From assembly GCF_000158475.2 (NCBI RefSeq), contig NZ_KI392030.1, positions 369,628 to 433,627 of the forward strand: 64,000 nt of DNA, given 5' to 3'. Below are positions 34,856-45,749 of the stretch, piece after piece. The notes beneath the pieces were generated by a model. It did no database searches. It was not told where the DNA came from and saw only the letters and a list, made by a program, of their open reading frames with translations. Source of the DNA: Oxalobacter paraformigenes. Its GTDB lineage: Bacteria > Pseudomonadota > Gammaproteobacteria > Burkholderiales > Burkholderiaceae_D. A program made the translations under genes and the position numbers. Position 1 is the stretch's first letter. Every line of letters starts with the position of its first letter.

Positions 34856-35452
34856 TTATAGTGTACCTTTGGTGGAAGGAATGATATTCGTCGCTCTTGG
34901 ATCCAGTTCAGCAGCCATGCGCAAGGCGCGTCCAAAAGCCTTGAAAACGGTTTCACACTGATGATGCGCATTTTCTCCACGCAAATTGTCTATATGCATC
35001 GAGATTTTGGCATGATTGACGAGTCCCTGAAAAAACTCGCGTACCAGATCCAGATCGAAACGGCCGGTATTCGCCCTGACAAACGGTACATGAAATTCCA
35101 GATGAGGACGACCTGAAAAATCAATGACGACTCTGGACAAGGACTCATCAAGCGGCACGTAGGCGTGCCCGTAGCGACGGATGCCTTTCTTGTCTCCAAC
35201 GGCCTGAAACAGCGCCTGCCCGATCGCGATACCGATGTCTTCGACGGTATGGTGATCGTCGATATGCAAGTCGCCCTGTGCCTGCACGTTCAAATCAATC
35301 AGGCCGTGACGGGCAATTTGATCCAGCATATGGTCGAGAAAAGGAACACCGGTGGCAAGGTTTTGCCGGCCGTTGCCATCCAGATTGATTTCCACACGGA
35401 TTTTCGTCTCGTTGGTATTGCGGATGACTTCTGCTGTTCTGGGCGCTGACAT
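34856..35452 (-). CDS. hisB: HisB, imidazoleglycerol-phosphate dehydratase
   Basis: A 198-residue single-function dehydratase with the manganese His/Glu motifs [33 protein letters not shown], and the second-half [18 protein letters not shown]. It removes water to form imidazole acetol phosphate. No phosphatase domain is fused, so histidinol phosphatase must be encoded elsewhere. Confidence 0.97.
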   Translation of the reverse strand: MSAPRTAEVIRNTNETKIRVEINLDGNGRQNLATGVPFLDHMLDQIARHGLIDLNVQAQGDLHIDDHHTVEDIGIAIGQALFQAVGDKKGIRRYGHAYVPLDESLSRVVIDFSGRPHLEFHVPFVRANTGRFDLDLVREFFQGLVNHAKISMHIDNLRGENAHHQCETVFKAFGRALRMAAELDPRATNIIPSTKGTL

Positions 35453-35469
35453 AGTGTATTCTGAAATAA

Positions 35470-36549
35470 TTATTGTATACAGGCACTAAACTGGTCTAAG
35501 AATATTTTGTTTTCTTCCGGGGAACTGACGGTAATTCGCAAGCAATTCTGAAGAAGTGTATGCATTTTACCCATATTTTTGATCAAAACTTTACGGGCAA
35601 GCAATTTTTCAAAAACTTCGCCCGCTTTTGGCACACGGATCAGCAGAAAATTGGCCCTGGACGGAAAGACCTCGATTCCCGGCAGTTTGTCGAGCGCTAC
35701 AGCCAGTTTTTCACGTTCGGAACGGATAATGGCGGCCTGATGGTTGAAAACGTCAATATGATCCATGGCGAATTCGGCCGTCGCTTCTGTCAGAACATTG
35801 ACGTTGTAGGGCGGCCGGACCTTGTCGAATTCAGCAAGCAATTCCGGGATGGCCGACATATAACCGAGCCGGATGCCGGCCAGACCGAGTTTTGAAACCG
35901 TCCTCATGACGACGAGGTTCGGATACTCCGGCAGTTTCGACATAAAACTCGCTTCTGCAAAAGGCTGGTATGCCTCATCGCTGATAACGATACCCTTGCC
36001 ACTCATGGCGCCGATTATACTTGTCACCTCTTTTTCATCAAACAGGGTACCTGTCGGATTGTGCGGTTGTGAAAGATAAACGACGGTGGGACGATGCTTT
36101 TCTATTGCCGAAAGCATGGCTTCAATATCGAGCCTGAAATCAGGCTTTAACGGAATACCGATAAATTCCATACCCGCGAACTGTGCGGAAAGCGCGTACA
36201 TGACAAAACCTGGCACTGGGGTAACGATTTTTGCCGGCTCGTCTTTTTTTGCACAAGCCAGTGCAATAAGGGAAATCAGTTCGTCAGAACCGTTTCCGAG
36301 TATGACATCGTAGCCATCAGGGACGCCCATTTTTTGGCGAATTCTGGTTTTCAGGCCGGTGTATGAAGGAACCGGATAGCGGTTCAGCGCAACTTCCGAC
36401 AAACGTTTGGCAAGCGCTGCTTTCAATTTTTCCGGCAACGGATACGGGTTTTCCATGGCATCCAGTTTCAGGAAACCGTCTGAATGGGCGACAGCATAAG
36501 CCGACATGGCCCGGATATCCGGCCGTATAACTTGATCGATTAAAGACAT
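35470..36549 (-). CDS. hisC: HisC, histidinol-phosphate aminotransferase
   Basis: A 359-residue class I/II PLP aminotransferase. [11 protein letters not shown] and [18 protein letters not shown] (with the PLP Lys) are diagnostic. It transaminates imidazole acetol phosphate with glutamate. It sits between hisD and hisB with short gaps of 34 and 17 bases. Confidence 0.96.
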   Translation of the reverse strand: MSLIDQVIRPDIRAMSAYAVAHSDGFLKLDAMENPYPLPEKLKAALAKRLSEVALNRYPVPSYTGLKTRIRQKMGVPDGYDVILGNGSDELISLIALACAKKDEPAKIVTPVPGFVMYALSAQFAGMEFIGIPLKPDFRLDIEAMLSAIEKHRPTVVYLSQPHNPTGTLFDEKEVTSIIGAMSGKGIVISDEAYQPFAEASFMSKLPEYPNLVVMRTVSKLGLAGIRLGYMSAIPELLAEFDKVRPPYNVNVLTEATAEFAMDHIDVFNHQAAIIRSEREKLAVALDKLPGIEVFPSRANFLLIRVPKAGEVFEKLLARKVLIKNMGKMHTLLQNCLRITVSSPEENKIFLDQFSACIQ

Positions 36550-36583
36550 GTTATAGCGTGTTTTTCATAAAATTAGCGCGACC

Positions 36584-37900
36584 TTACTTTTGCAGCCTCA
36601 GGCCGGCGCTGCGGGCGTGAGCTTCCAGACCTTCACCCGTTGCCAGCTCGACAGCGATTTCACCCAGGGTTTGCGCTCCTTTTTCACTGACGCAAATAAG
36701 ACTGGAGCGTTTCTGGAAATCGTAAACGCCAAGCGGCGATGAAAAACGGGCCGTTCTCGATGTCGGCAATACGTGGTTGGGCCCGGCACAATAATCGCCG
36801 AGCGCTTCGGAAGTGAAACGTCCCAGAAAGATCGAGCCTGCATGACGGATAAGGTTTGCCCAATGTTGCGGGTTTTCCGCTGAAATTTCCAGATGCTCCG
36901 GTGCGATCCGGTTGGCTATTTCGCACGCTTCTTCCATGTTTTGCACGTGAATCATCGCTCCTCTTGACGAAAGCGATTTGGTGATAATTTCCCTGCGGCT
37001 CATGGTGGGCAACAGTTTCCGGATGCTGGCATCGACACGATCGAGGTAAGCGGCATCGGGTGAAATCAGGATGGATTGGGCCATTTCATCATGTTCTGCC
37101 TGCGAGAAGAGATCCATAGCGACCCAGTCAGGATCGGTCGTTCCGTCGCAAATGACGAGAATTTCCGATGGCCCCGCAATCATGTCGATTCCGACGGTAC
37201 CGAAAACGCGGCGTTTTGCGGCAGCGACGTAAGCGTTACCGGGCCCCACAATTTTATCGACAGACGGAATGGTTTCGGTTCCGTAGGCAAGCGCGCCGAC
37301 AGCCTGTGCGCCGCCGACCGTAAAGACCCGTGTCACGCCCGACAAGGCTGCGGCGGCCAGCACCAGTTCGTTTCTCGCACCGTCCGGAGTCGGTACGACC
37401 ATCACGATTTCGGATACACCGGCAACATTGGCAGGGATCGCATTCATCAGGACAGAAGACGGATAAGCTGCTTTCCCACCGGGAACATAGATGCCGACAC
37501 TGTCTAAAGGCGTCACTTTTTGCCCAAGGGAAGTACCGTCTTCATCTGTAAAGGTGAAGCCATCGCTGCCGCAGGAAAGTTTCTGGCGTTCATGGTATTT
37601 CCGGACGCGGTTTGCCGCTGCCTGCAATGCTAACCGGCGTTCGGGAGCCAGTGAAGCCAGAGCCGCTTCGCATTCCGCTTCCGGGATTTCCAGCTCTGCG
37701 CCGGTGCTGACGGAGAGCCGGTCGAAACGCCGGGTATATTCGAGAACAGCCTTGTCGCCATTATTTTTGACATCAGCCAGAACATTGGCGACAACCGTGT
37801 TGATGGATTCGTCTTCTTTTTCTTCAAAAGCCAGTACATTCGTCAGCTGCTTTTGAAAATCAGGTTGAGTTGTTGACAGCTTGCGGATTTGAACGGTCAT
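36584..37900 (-). CDS. hisD: HisD, histidinol dehydrogenase
   Basis: A 438-residue zinc enzyme; [27 protein letters not shown], the [12 protein letters not shown] zinc segment and [13 protein letters not shown] are all conserved. It performs the last two oxidations from histidinol to histidine. The ATG at 37900 (MTVQIRKL) matches the family; the frame upstream overlaps hisG and is ignored. Confidence 0.97.
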   Translation of the reverse strand: MTVQIRKLSTTQPDFQKQLTNVLAFEEKEDESINTVVANVLADVKNNGDKAVLEYTRRFDRLSVSTGAELEIPEAECEAALASLAPERRLALQAAANRVRKYHERQKLSCGSDGFTFTDEDGTSLGQKVTPLDSVGIYVPGGKAAYPSSVLMNAIPANVAGVSEIVMVVPTPDGARNELVLAAAALSGVTRVFTVGGAQAVGALAYGTETIPSVDKIVGPGNAYVAAAKRRVFGTVGIDMIAGPSEILVICDGTTDPDWVAMDLFSQAEHDEMAQSILISPDAAYLDRVDASIRKLLPTMSRREIITKSLSSRGAMIHVQNMEEACEIANRIAPEHLEISAENPQHWANLIRHAGSIFLGRFTSEALGDYCAGPNHVLPTSRTARFSSPLGVYDFQKRSSLICVSEKGAQTLGEIAVELATGEGLEAHARSAGLRLQK

Positions 37901-37904
37901 GATT

Positions 37905-38603
37905 TTACCCTTGTGCAGTTTGTGTATCGGGTTCCGGATCGGTCGAAGCCAGTCTGAATGCATCCAGTATAGGTTGCAGCATCTGGCGCTTCAGTTTGAG
38001 CGAGGCCTGATTGACGATCAGGCGGGACGTGATTTCCTGAATCTGCTCGACCTCTACCAGATTGTTCGCTTTTAGGGTGTTGCCGGTACTGACCAGATCG
38101 ACGATTACATCGGAAAGTCCGACAAGCGGCGCCAGTTCCATTGAACCGTAGAGCTTGATGATATCGACATGAATTCCTTTTTTGGCAAAGTGTTCTCTGG
38201 CAGCCTGTACGTATTTACTGGCAACTCTCAGGCGTGCTCCCTGACGGATGGCCTTTTCGTAATCGAAATCTTTTCTGACGGCAACCGACAAGCGACATCT
38301 TGCAATTTGCAGATCGATAGGCTGGTACAGGCCGGTACTGCCGTTTTCCTGAAGCACGTCTTTGCCGGCTACACCGAAATCGGCCGCTCCATACTGCACA
38401 TAAGTCGGGACGTCTGTTGCGCGGACAATGATCACGCGGACTTGAGGCTTGTTGGTCGGCAGAATCAGTTTGCGGGACGTTTCCGGGTCTTCCAGCACCG
38501 TGATGCCCGCAGCCTTCAGGAGCGGCATCGTTTCTTCGAAAATCCGCCCTTTTGAAAGGGCGAGGATCAATTCCTGTGATGGTTTTTCTTCTGTCTGATT
38601 CAT
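37905..38603 (-). CDS. hisG: HisG, ATP phosphoribosyltransferase, short form
   Basis: A 232-residue short-type HisG ([50 protein letters not shown]). It starts histidine synthesis by joining ATP and PRPP. The C-terminal regulatory domain of long HisG is missing, so it should form a hetero-octamer with HisZ, which is not in this window. The ATG overlaps the murA stop by four bases, coupling histidine synthesis to the envelope genes in one transcript. Confidence 0.96.
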   Translation of the reverse strand: MNQTEEKPSQELILALSKGRIFEETMPLLKAAGITVLEDPETSRKLILPTNKPQVRVIIVRATDVPTYVQYGAADFGVAGKDVLQENGSTGLYQPIDLQIARCRLSVAVRKDFDYEKAIRQGARLRVASKYVQAAREHFAKKGIHVDIIKLYGSMELAPLVGLSDVIVDLVSTGNTLKANNLVEVEQIQEITSRLIVNQASLKLKRQMLQPILDAFRLASTDPEPDTQTAQG

Positions 38604-39853
38604 TGTTTTACTCTTTTGATATCGGCGCCCACGGCGGTCAATTTCACTTCCATCCGGTCATAACCGCGGTCAAGGTGATAAATCCGGTTGACTTGTGTTT
38701 CACCCTGTGCAGCCAGACCGGCAATGACCAGTGAGGCTGAAGCGCGCAAATCCGTTGCCATAACCGGCGCACCGACCAGTTTGCCCACTCCCGAGATAAA
38801 AGCCGTGTTGCCTTCGGTTTTGATGCGTGCTCCCAACCGGTTCAGTTCCTGTACATGCATGAAGCGGTTTTCAAAAATAGTTTCAATGACATGGGTTGCT
38901 TCATCGGCAAGACAGTTCACCGCCATGAACTGGGCCTGCATGTCGGTTGGAAAACCGGGATATTCCGTCGTTCTGAAATTGACTCCCCTGGGACGTTTTT
39001 CCATTTTAATGCGGATCCAGTCGGCACCTGCCGAAATGTCTGCGCCCATTTCACGAATTTTGTTTAAAGCCGACTCGAGTATATTATCGCGCGTTTTGGT
39101 CAATGTGACATCACCGCCTGTTGCTGCAACGGCGCAGAGAAACGTTCCGGTTTCGATCCGGTCGGGAATAACGTCGTGTCTGGCGCCATGTAACCGTTCT
39201 ACGCCGTGAATGACAAGCCTGTCTGTTCCGATTCCTTCGATTTTGGCGCCCATTTTGACAAGCAAATGGGCCAGATCGGTGACTTCCGGTTCGCGTGCGG
39301 CATTTTTGATGACGGTTTCGCCTTCCGCCAGCGTAGCGGCCATCAGCAGATTTTCCGTTCCTGTGACGGTAATCATGTCCGTAACGATACGCGTACCCTT
39401 GAGTTTTTTCGCTTTTGCATAAATATAGCCAGCCTTGATTTCCACTTCGGCGCCCAGCGCCCGCAGTCCCTTGATATGTTGTTCAACCGGACGTGAACCG
39501 ATAGCGCAACCTCCCGGGAGCGATACTTTGGCTTCCCCGAAACGGGCAACGAGCGGACACAGGACCAGAATTGCAGCCCTCATTGTTTTCACCAGCTCGT
39601 AGGGTGCATTGAAATTGTGAACGGTATTGCCGTTCATAACTATTTTATTGCCGTCTTTTTTGACGGTTACGCCCATTTGCTGCAACAATGTCAGCATGGT
39701 CTGGACGTCTTTCAGGTGGGGTACATTGGTCAGCTCGATATCGTCAGCTGTCAGCAAGCTCGCGCACAAAATGGGTAAGGCCGCGTTTTTCGCGCCGGAA
39801 ATCGGAATTTCGCCATGAAGGCGGTTACCACCGTTAATGATTAACTTGTCCAT
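38600..39853 (-). CDS. murA: MurA, UDP-GlcNAc enolpyruvyl transferase
   Basis: A 417-residue enolpyruvyl transferase. The fosfomycin-reactive Cys is present (about residue 116) in [12 protein letters not shown], along with [17 protein letters not shown] at the N-terminus. It commits UDP-GlcNAc to peptidoglycan synthesis. Cys at this position predicts normal fosfomycin binding. In related genomes a bolA gene often precedes murA; only 80 bases without a gene lie here. Confidence 0.97.
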   Translation of the reverse strand: MDKLIINGGNRLHGEIPISGAKNAALPILCASLLTADDIELTNVPHLKDVQTMLTLLQQMGVTVKKDGNKIVMNGNTVHNFNAPYELVKTMRAAILVLCPLVARFGEAKVSLPGGCAIGSRPVEQHIKGLRALGAEVEIKAGYIYAKAKKLKGTRIVTDMITVTGTENLLMAATLAEGETVIKNAAREPEVTDLAHLLVKMGAKIEGIGTDRLVIHGVERLHGARHDVIPDRIETGTFLCAVAATGGDVTLTKTRDNILESALNKIREMGADISAGADWIRIKMEKRPRGVNFRTTEYPGFPTDMQAQFMAVNCLADEATHVIETIFENRFMHVQELNRLGARIKTEGNTAFISGVGKLVGAPVMATDLRASASLVIAGLAAQGETQVNRIYHLDRGYDRMEVKLTAVGADIKRVKQ

Positions 39854-39933
39854 TTGGAAAATCTTGAATAGCGATGTTTATACTCGAAAACAGCCGTGAT
39901 ATCCGTTTTACCCGGAATAAATCTGTGCCAATA

Positions 39934-40695
39934 TCAAAAGCGCAATTTATATCCTTTTTGCAATAAATGCACGGCTAAAAGCGCCAAAAGGAAAAAAAAG
40001 ATACTCACTATCGTGAAACTTGTCCATGGGTTGATATCCGAATGTCCGAAAAAACCGTACCGGAATCCATCTACCAGATAGAAAAACGGGTTGAATTCGG
40101 AAATCCGCTGCCAAAAAACAGGCAGCGAATGAAGGGAATAGAAAACGCCTGACAAAAAAGTGGCTGGCATGATAAGAAAGTTCTGAAAACTGGCTAACTG
40201 GTCGTATTTGTCGGCCCAGATTCCGGCAATGATGCCCATAGTCCCTAAAATGGCCGAACCCAGAAAGGCAAAAGACAGAATCCAGACCGGTGAATGAAAC
40301 GCAGGTTGGGTGAACCAGACCGTCATGATGAAGACGCCGATGCCGACGGTCAATCCCCGGACGACTGCCGCCAGCATGTAAGCCAGATACAGTTGCCAGT
40401 GGGAAATGGGCGCAAGCAGTATAAAAACAAGGCTCCCGTTTATTTTCGACTGAATGAGCGAAGAGGAGGAATTGGCGAACGAATTCTGCAAAAGACTCAT
40501 CATGACCAGTCCTGGAACAAGAAATGTCGTATAGCCTACTCCGGGATATACCTGGACATAATCTTCCAGAGCATGTCCGAATATCAGCAGATAAAGCAGT
40601 GCGGTTACGATCGGAGCCGTAATGGTTTGTGTCGCGACTTTCAGGAATCGCAGCACTTCTTTGAAAAAGAGGGTTTGAAAAGTAATGGCAGACAC
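39934..40695 (-). CDS. ABC-2 type exporter permease (YadH-like)
   Basis: A 253-residue six-helix permease with the ABC-2 signature FLSGVFYSLHSLPVFWQRISEFNPFFYLVDGFRYGFFG. It pairs with the ATPase gene one base upstream. The exported molecule is unknown; YadGH-type systems are proposed to move lipid or polysaccharide components. Confidence 0.9.
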   Translation of the reverse strand: MSAITFQTLFFKEVLRFLKVATQTITAPIVTALLYLLIFGHALEDYVQVYPGVGYTTFLVPGLVMMSLLQNSFANSSSSLIQSKINGSLVFILLAPISHWQLYLAYMLAAVVRGLTVGIGVFIMTVWFTQPAFHSPVWILSFAFLGSAILGTMGIIAGIWADKYDQLASFQNFLIMPATFLSGVFYSLHSLPVFWQRISEFNPFFYLVDGFRYGFFGHSDINPWTSFTIVSIFFFLLALLAVHLLQKGYKLRF

Positions 40696-40696
40696 G

Positions 40697-41611
40697 TCAG
40701 TTTTGTCGGGTATCCATGATTTGTAAAAAAACGTCTTCCAGATCGGGTTGCCTGAATTGCAAGTCGTTTATGGCGATATGATGTTTTCGCAATTCGGTCA
40801 GTATTTTTTCGATATCGGTAAAATGCTGGATGTGCAGCGTCCATGTCCGGTAAGCGGGCGATATATCGCATTGCGAAATCAGTGGCTTGAGCGAGTCGGG
40901 CAAGTCCTGATTGTCGAGCCGGAGAATCAATTGCGATTCGGATACCCTGTGGAGCAGCGCTTCTGTCGTGTCGAGTGCGACTACGCTGCCGTTTTTCAGC
41001 ATGGCTATCCGGTTGCACCAGGTTTGGGCTTCTTCCAGGTAGTGTGTCGTCAATACAATCGTGTGTCCCTCGCGGTTTAAACGGCCGATGAATTGCCACA
41101 GAGTTTGTCGGAGTTCGACATCCACGCCGGCAGTCGGCTCGTCCAGCACGATAACTGGCGGCTTGTGCACCAGTGCCTGTGCGACAAGGACGCGTCGTTT
41201 CATGCCACCGGACAGCGCACGCATATTGACATCGGCCTTGTCGGTCAAATCGAGATTGGCCATGACTTCATCAATCCAGTCATCATTCTTTTTCAGCCCG
41301 AAATAGCCTGACTGGAGCCTTAAGGTTTCGCGAACTGTAAAAAAAGGATCGAAAACCAGTTCCTGCGGAACGACGCCGAGTTTTTTTCTGGCATTCCGGT
41401 AATCGGTTACAACATCATGTCCCAATATACGAATACTCCCGGAATCGGCGCGAACAAGTCCTGCCATGATGGATATCAGCGTTGTTTTTCCTGCTCCGTT
41501 CGGACCAAGCAATCCGAAAAACTCGCCTTCATCTATGGTAAAAGACACTTCTTTCAAAGCATGAAGAGATCGATAACTTTTATTGATTTGACAGATATCG
41601 ATGGCGCTCAT
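40697..41611 (-). CDS. ABC-2 exporter ATP-binding protein (YadG-like)
   Basis: A 304-residue ATPase with Walker A GPNGAGKTT, signature LSGGMKRRVLVAQAL and Walker B VIVLDEPTAGVD. A C-terminal extension of about 80 residues (LILRLDNQDLPDSLKPLI...) is usual for the DrrA/CcmA-like group. It partners the downstream permease and follows the mla genes in the typical Burkholderiales order. Confidence 0.92.
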   Translation of the reverse strand: MSAIDICQINKSYRSLHALKEVSFTIDEGEFFGLLGPNGAGKTTLISIMAGLVRADSGSIRILGHDVVTDYRNARKKLGVVPQELVFDPFFTVRETLRLQSGYFGLKKNDDWIDEVMANLDLTDKADVNMRALSGGMKRRVLVAQALVHKPPVIVLDEPTAGVDVELRQTLWQFIGRLNREGHTIVLTTHYLEEAQTWCNRIAMLKNGSVVALDTTEALLHRVSESQLILRLDNQDLPDSLKPLISQCDISPAYRTWTLHIQHFTDIEKILTELRKHHIAINDLQFRQPDLEDVFLQIMDTRQN

Positions 41612-41713
41612 ATCGTAAAAGAAGGGGGGACTCGTTCAGTTTACCTGGATTTTAAAGGACAAAACAGATGACTTGGGACGGTTCATCAAACAGATGGGGA
41701 ACGAAAAACGGGT

Positions 41714-41974
41714 TTACGAAAAGGTCAAAAGATTATTTACCCCATATAACGAAGCGAGATTGACAAGGCTTTCCGGAGTGTTGACAAATCGAAGGGAAGA
41801 ATGGTTGTGTTGAGCCGCTCGCTGCCAGGCAAGCAAAACAGCCACACTGGCGGAATCAATCTGGGCCAGATTTTGAAGGTCGCATTCATGTTCTCCGCGC
41901 GCAATCGCCTTCAATCCTTCCTGAAGGACGTTTTTTGCGTTGGCAAAGTTCAGCGAGGTGATGGCGAAAGACAT
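41714..41974 (-). CDS. mlaB: MlaB, STAS-domain subunit of the phospholipid transporter
   Basis: An 86-residue STAS protein (AIARGEHECDLQNLAQIDSASVAVLLAWQRAA). The SASV segment holds the conserved serine/threonine region that contacts MlaF. MlaB stabilises the MlaFEDB complex. It is small and weakly conserved; its place after mlaC supports the call. Confidence 0.85.
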   Translation of the reverse strand: MSFAITSLNFANAKNVLQEGLKAIARGEHECDLQNLAQIDSASVAVLLAWQRAAQHNHSSLRFVNTPESLVNLASLYGVNNLLTFS

Positions 41975-41997
41975 GAATGGACCACTTTCAGTTTCAT

Positions 41998-42657
41998 TTA
42001 TTTTGCCGGGTTGGCGGGTTTGCCGGACGCAAGCTGTTTGTTTTTCTCGGCAAGCACGCGGATCAGCCCGTCGATGCCGGAACGGCTGATTTCGCTGGCG
42101 AAAGTGCCTTTGTACGTTTCAACCAGCCAGGCACCCAATACATTGACATCGTAAATTTTCCAGCCGTTGTCGGTTTTTTCCATGCGATAACTGAGTTCAA
42201 TCGGTTCGCCACCGCGAGGCTGGATAATTCTGGAATAAACCACCACGTCTGTCGCGTTCGGGCTCATACGCAGGGGTTTGAATTCAAGGCGCTGGTTGTC
42301 CACTTTCGAAATGGCGTTGGAATAGGTATAAACCAGCAAATCACGAAATTCCTTGGTCAACTGTTCTTTTTGCGCCGGAGTTGCCTGACGCCAGTAACGG
42401 CCGGCTGCCAGAGAAGTCATGCGTTGAAAATCGACATGAGGAAAAATTTTGTTTTCAACAAGAACGTAAATCTGCTTCTGATCGCCTTTTTTGATTTGCT
42501 TGTTGGCTTTGGCCGCATCCATGACTTCCTTGCTGATCCGTTTGACCAATGTATCGGGAGCTTCCATTGCATTGGCAGCAACTGACAAACCCAACATGCA
42601 GAAAGCCATCAAAAAGACTATCCAGTTTTTGAAAATTTTCATTTTTTTCAGCGTCAT
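41998..42657 (-). CDS. mlaC: MlaC, periplasmic phospholipid carrier
   Basis: A 219-residue Ttg2D/MlaC protein with a cleavable signal peptide (IVFLMAFCMLGLSVAANAMEA). KIFPHVDFQRMTSLAAGRYWRQATPAQKEQL is the family hallmark. It shuttles phospholipids between MlaA at the outer membrane and MlaD at the inner membrane. The ATG at 42657 or 42642 could be the start. Confidence 0.93.
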   Translation of the reverse strand: MTLKKMKIFKNWIVFLMAFCMLGLSVAANAMEAPDTLVKRISKEVMDAAKANKQIKKGDQKQIYVLVENKIFPHVDFQRMTSLAAGRYWRQATPAQKEQLTKEFRDLLVYTYSNAISKVDNQRLEFKPLRMSPNATDVVVYSRIIQPRGGEPIELSYRMEKTDNGWKIYDVNVLGAWLVETYKGTFASEISRSGIDGLIRVLAEKNKQLASGKPANPAK

Positions 42658-42669
42658 GACAAATAATGG

Positions 42670-43533
42670 TTAATTGACAGGTACAACAGATGTTTTTGCA
42701 GGTACCGCTGTTCCGGTCTCTTCTTTTTCAAGAGCGGGAACGTTTTCTTCCGGTTTGTTTTCCATATCCGGCGTCTTTCTGGGGACAACAGTTTCAGGCT
42801 TGATAAAAGGTTCGGACGCGGAAACTTCGACCCATTCGCCGTCGTCATTGTCCTTTCCATGAACCTGTTGATAGCGCCGTTGCAGGAAGGCGTCGCGCAG
42901 GAATACGTATTTGTCCAAAGAAGCATCGTCAACGAGCGAAGAGGCATCCAGCAAGGCCGCGCGATAGTTCACTGCTCTCACGACAATGCCGGCATTTCGC
43001 AGACGGATATTGTCGACATAGGTCCATGGGTCACCGTACCATTCAGCAGGCAATGCAATGGTATCCCGCAAGGTGGAAGGCCCCAGAATTGGAAGCACGA
43101 CATAAGGACCTGATTCCATGCCCCACACACCCAGTGTTTGTCCGAAATCGGCATGGTGTTTCGTCAGTTTGAGGTTGGAGGCGACATCAATCAGTCCGCC
43201 CAGACCGAAAATCGTATTGACTGTGACACGGGTGACATCGGAAAGCCCTTTTTCGCCCTCGCCTTGCAAAAAGTTATTGAAAGCAGTCCAAACGTCGGCA
43301 ATATTTCCGAAGAAATTGGTAACGCCCGTCTGGACAATGTCAGGCAATACGTAGTTGTAAATGGTCGCTGCAGGTTTGAAAACAGTATGGTCGAATGCCT
43401 CGTTGACGGTAAACATGACCCGGTTGTAGTTTTCAAACGGATCGTTGGGGTTGTTTGTCGCGCAACCGGTTGTCAATAAAGCGGCTACCGTTATGGCGGC
43501 GGCGGGTTTTGCTAGACGTTTCAAACGGCTCAT
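42670..43533 (-). CDS. mlaA: MlaA (VacJ) outer-membrane lipoprotein
   Basis: A 287-residue lipoprotein with lipobox LLTTGC and the family motif DPFENYNRVMFTVNEAFDHTVFKP. It removes misplaced phospholipids from the outer leaflet and passes them to MlaC. The C-terminal 60 residues are rich in Pro, Glu, Val and Thr and look disordered. In betaproteobacteria mlaA sits inside the operon, unlike E. coli where it is separate. Confidence 0.95.
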   Translation of the reverse strand: MSRLKRLAKPAAAITVAALLTTGCATNNPNDPFENYNRVMFTVNEAFDHTVFKPAATIYNYVLPDIVQTGVTNFFGNIADVWTAFNNFLQGEGEKGLSDVTRVTVNTIFGLGGLIDVASNLKLTKHHADFGQTLGVWGMESGPYVVLPILGPSTLRDTIALPAEWYGDPWTYVDNIRLRNAGIVVRAVNYRAALLDASSLVDDASLDKYVFLRDAFLQRRYQQVHGKDNDDGEWVEVSASEPFIKPETVVPRKTPDMENKPEENVPALEKEETGTAVPAKTSVVPVN

Positions 43534-43543
43534 AAGATTACCT

Positions 43544-43999
43544 TTATTCTGCAGCTTTGCTGTAAATAAATTGACTGATCAGATTTTCCAGAACAATGGC
43601 GGACTGCGTCATTTTGATCTGGTCACCGGAGGCAAGACTGGCTTCATCGCCGCCCGGTTCGATACCCACATATTGTTCGCCCAATAAACCGGACGTCAGG
43701 ATTTTTGCGCTGCTGTCTTTGGGAAATTTGTAGCGTTCCTGCAACTGGAGCGTGACAAGGGCGCGAAAGTCCTGATCATCGAAAGAAATATCACCGACTC
43801 TTCCGACAACGACACCGGCGCTTTTAACCGGTGCGCGCGGTTTCAATCCGCCGATGTTGTCGAAGCGCGACGAAACCGTGTACGTTTTTTCAAAAGAAAA
43901 CGAACTCATGTTTCCCGCTTTGAGAGCCAGAAACATCAGTGCAACGGCGCCGAGCAATACAAAAAGGCCGACCCAGATATCCAATGATTTACGCTGCAT
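43544..43999 (-). CDS. mlaD: MlaD, MCE-domain phospholipid-binding subunit
   Basis: A 151-residue protein with one N-terminal helix (IWVGLFVLLGAVALMFLALKAG) and a single MCE domain (YTVSSRFDNIGGLKPRAPVKSAGVVVGRV). It forms the hexameric ring on the MlaFE transporter. It is 86 bases downstream of mlaE and shortly before mlaA. Confidence 0.94.
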   Translation of the reverse strand: MQRKSLDIWVGLFVLLGAVALMFLALKAGNMSSFSFEKTYTVSSRFDNIGGLKPRAPVKSAGVVVGRVGDISFDDQDFRALVTLQLQERYKFPKDSSAKILTSGLLGEQYVGIEPGGDEASLASGDQIKMTQSAIVLENLISQFIYSKAAE

Positions 44000-44085
44000 G
44001 AGTTATACCTCTGTCAATGCATCCGCTCTTTCGATAAAACTCATTATAAGGTTGATTTTGTTTTATCTAAAAGGTGAATTAGAAA

Positions 44086-44862
44086 TTAATTAAACATTAA
44101 GGCTGTCATGATGAAATCCAGCCACAAAACCAGCAAGGATGAATAAACGACCGTCCTCGTTGTCGCACTTGAGACTCCTTCCGGGGTCGGTCTGGATTCG
44201 TAACCTTGAAACAATGCCATGAAGGTGACAGCGAACCCGAAAACAAGACTTTTGATCACGCCATTGCCGATATCGTTCCAGATATCGACGCCTTCCTGCA
44301 TTTGCGACCAGAATGCACCATCATCCACTCCAATCAGGATAACCCCGACGATGTAACCACCGATTACGCCTGCCGCACTGAAAAGAGTCGCCAGAATCGG
44401 CATGGAAACAATCCCGGCCCAGAACCGCGGCGCCAGGATGCGTTTTACCGGATTGACTGCCATCATATCCATGGCTGCCAGTTGTTCTCCCGCTTTCATC
44501 AGTCCGATTTCAGCGGTCAGGGACGTGCCGGCCCTGCCGGCATAAAGCAGGGCGGTCACGACGGGTCCCAGTTCACGGGTTAATGCCAGGGTGACAAGAA
44601 CACCCAGAGCCTGCTCCGAGCCGTACCGGACGAGAATGTAATAGCCCTGAAGGCCCAGTACGAAACCGACAAACAGCCCGGATACGCAGATAATGATCAG
44701 TGATTTGTTTCCGATGAAAAAAATCTGATCCGTTATCAGGCGGGGACGTTTCAGGACTTGTGGAAGCGCGCGTATCAAAGACAGGAAAATACGGGTGGCA
44801 TAACCGATATCATTGATTGACTTGCGCGTTTTATATCCCAGATTGCTGATAAAGTTGCTCAT
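44086..44862 (-). CDS. mlaE: MlaE, permease of the phospholipid transporter
   Basis: A 258-residue permease; ALTRELGPVVTALLYAGRAGTSLTAEIGLMKAGEQLAAM is the classic MlaE/Ttg2B signature. It carries phospholipids across the inner membrane with MlaF. Its ATG overlaps the mlaF stop by four bases. Confidence 0.96.
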   Translation of the reverse strand: MSNFISNLGYKTRKSINDIGYATRIFLSLIRALPQVLKRPRLITDQIFFIGNKSLIIICVSGLFVGFVLGLQGYYILVRYGSEQALGVLVTLALTRELGPVVTALLYAGRAGTSLTAEIGLMKAGEQLAAMDMMAVNPVKRILAPRFWAGIVSMPILATLFSAAGVIGGYIVGVILIGVDDGAFWSQMQEGVDIWNDIGNGVIKSLVFGFAVTFMALFQGYESRPTPEGVSSATTRTVVYSSLLVLWLDFIMTALMFN

Positions 44863-45662
44863 GATGCCTTCTCCAGCCCGAGATCGGCGGCCATCGACGG
44901 GCCGGGATAGTGGAACGGAACGGGACCGTCCGCTTCTGCATGAACGAACTGGTGCACATAAGGATCGGTCGATTCCATCATTTCGGCTGGAGTGCCATGA
45001 GCAACGATTTTTCCGGACGAAATGAAATAGACATAGTCGGCAATGGAAAAAGATTCCGTGACGTCATGCGAAACCAGTACAGAGGTCGAATGAAGGGTAT
45101 CGTTGAGTTTCCGGATCAGGTTGGCGGTTACTCCCATGGAAATAGGATCCAGCCCGGCGAAGGGTTCATCATAAAGGATCAACTGGGGATCCAGCGCAAT
45201 GGCTCTCGCCAGTGCGACGCGACGGGCCATGCCGCCGGAAATTTCACTGGGCATCAGATCTGCCGCGTTGCGCAAGCCGACCGCATTCAGTTTCATCAGT
45301 ACGAGATCATGAATCAGTTCTTCCGGCAAATCGGTTTGTTCACGCAGTGGAAAAGCAACGTTTTCGAATACGGACAAGTCGGTAAACAACGCACCGTACT
45401 GGAACAGCATGCCCATTTTTCGCCTGAGTTTATATAACGAAACGGTTTCCAATGCCTGAACGGGTTCGCCATCAACAATTACTTCGCCGTTTTTCGGAAT
45501 CAACTGTCCGCCGATAAGTCGCAGTATGGTGGTTTTTCCGGAACCGGAACCTCCCATAATGGCGACGACTTTTCCGCGCGGAAAGGTCATGTTGATGCCG
45601 GAGAGGATTTCGCGTTCTCCATATCCGAAAACCAGATCGCGAATTTCAACAATATTGGACAC
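44859..45662 (-). CDS. mlaF: MlaF, ATPase of the phospholipid transporter
   Basis: A 267-residue ABC ATPase with Walker A MGGSGSGKTT, signature ISGGMARRVALARAI and Walker B LILYDEPFAGLD. It energises MlaFEDB to maintain outer-membrane lipid asymmetry. It is the first gene of the mla operon, and probably of a long transcript running through murA and his to the HIT gene at 31418. Confidence 0.96.
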   Translation of the reverse strand: MSNIVEIRDLVFGYGEREILSGINMTFPRGKVVAIMGGSGSGKTTILRLIGGQLIPKNGEVIVDGEPVQALETVSLYKLRRKMGMLFQYGALFTDLSVFENVAFPLREQTDLPEELIHDLVLMKLNAVGLRNAADLMPSEISGGMARRVALARAIALDPQLILYDEPFAGLDPISMGVTANLIRKLNDTLHSTSVLVSHDVTESFSIADYVYFISSGKIVAHGTPAEMMESTDPYVHQFVHAEADGPVPFHYPGPSMAADLGLEKAS

Positions 45663-45749
45663 AGTACGATTCGTAGTTATAGTTAATCTCGTATTGTAAT
45701 CTACCGATACCGATAGAAGAAAGTTTTTACAAGTTGCGGTTGTTTAAAT

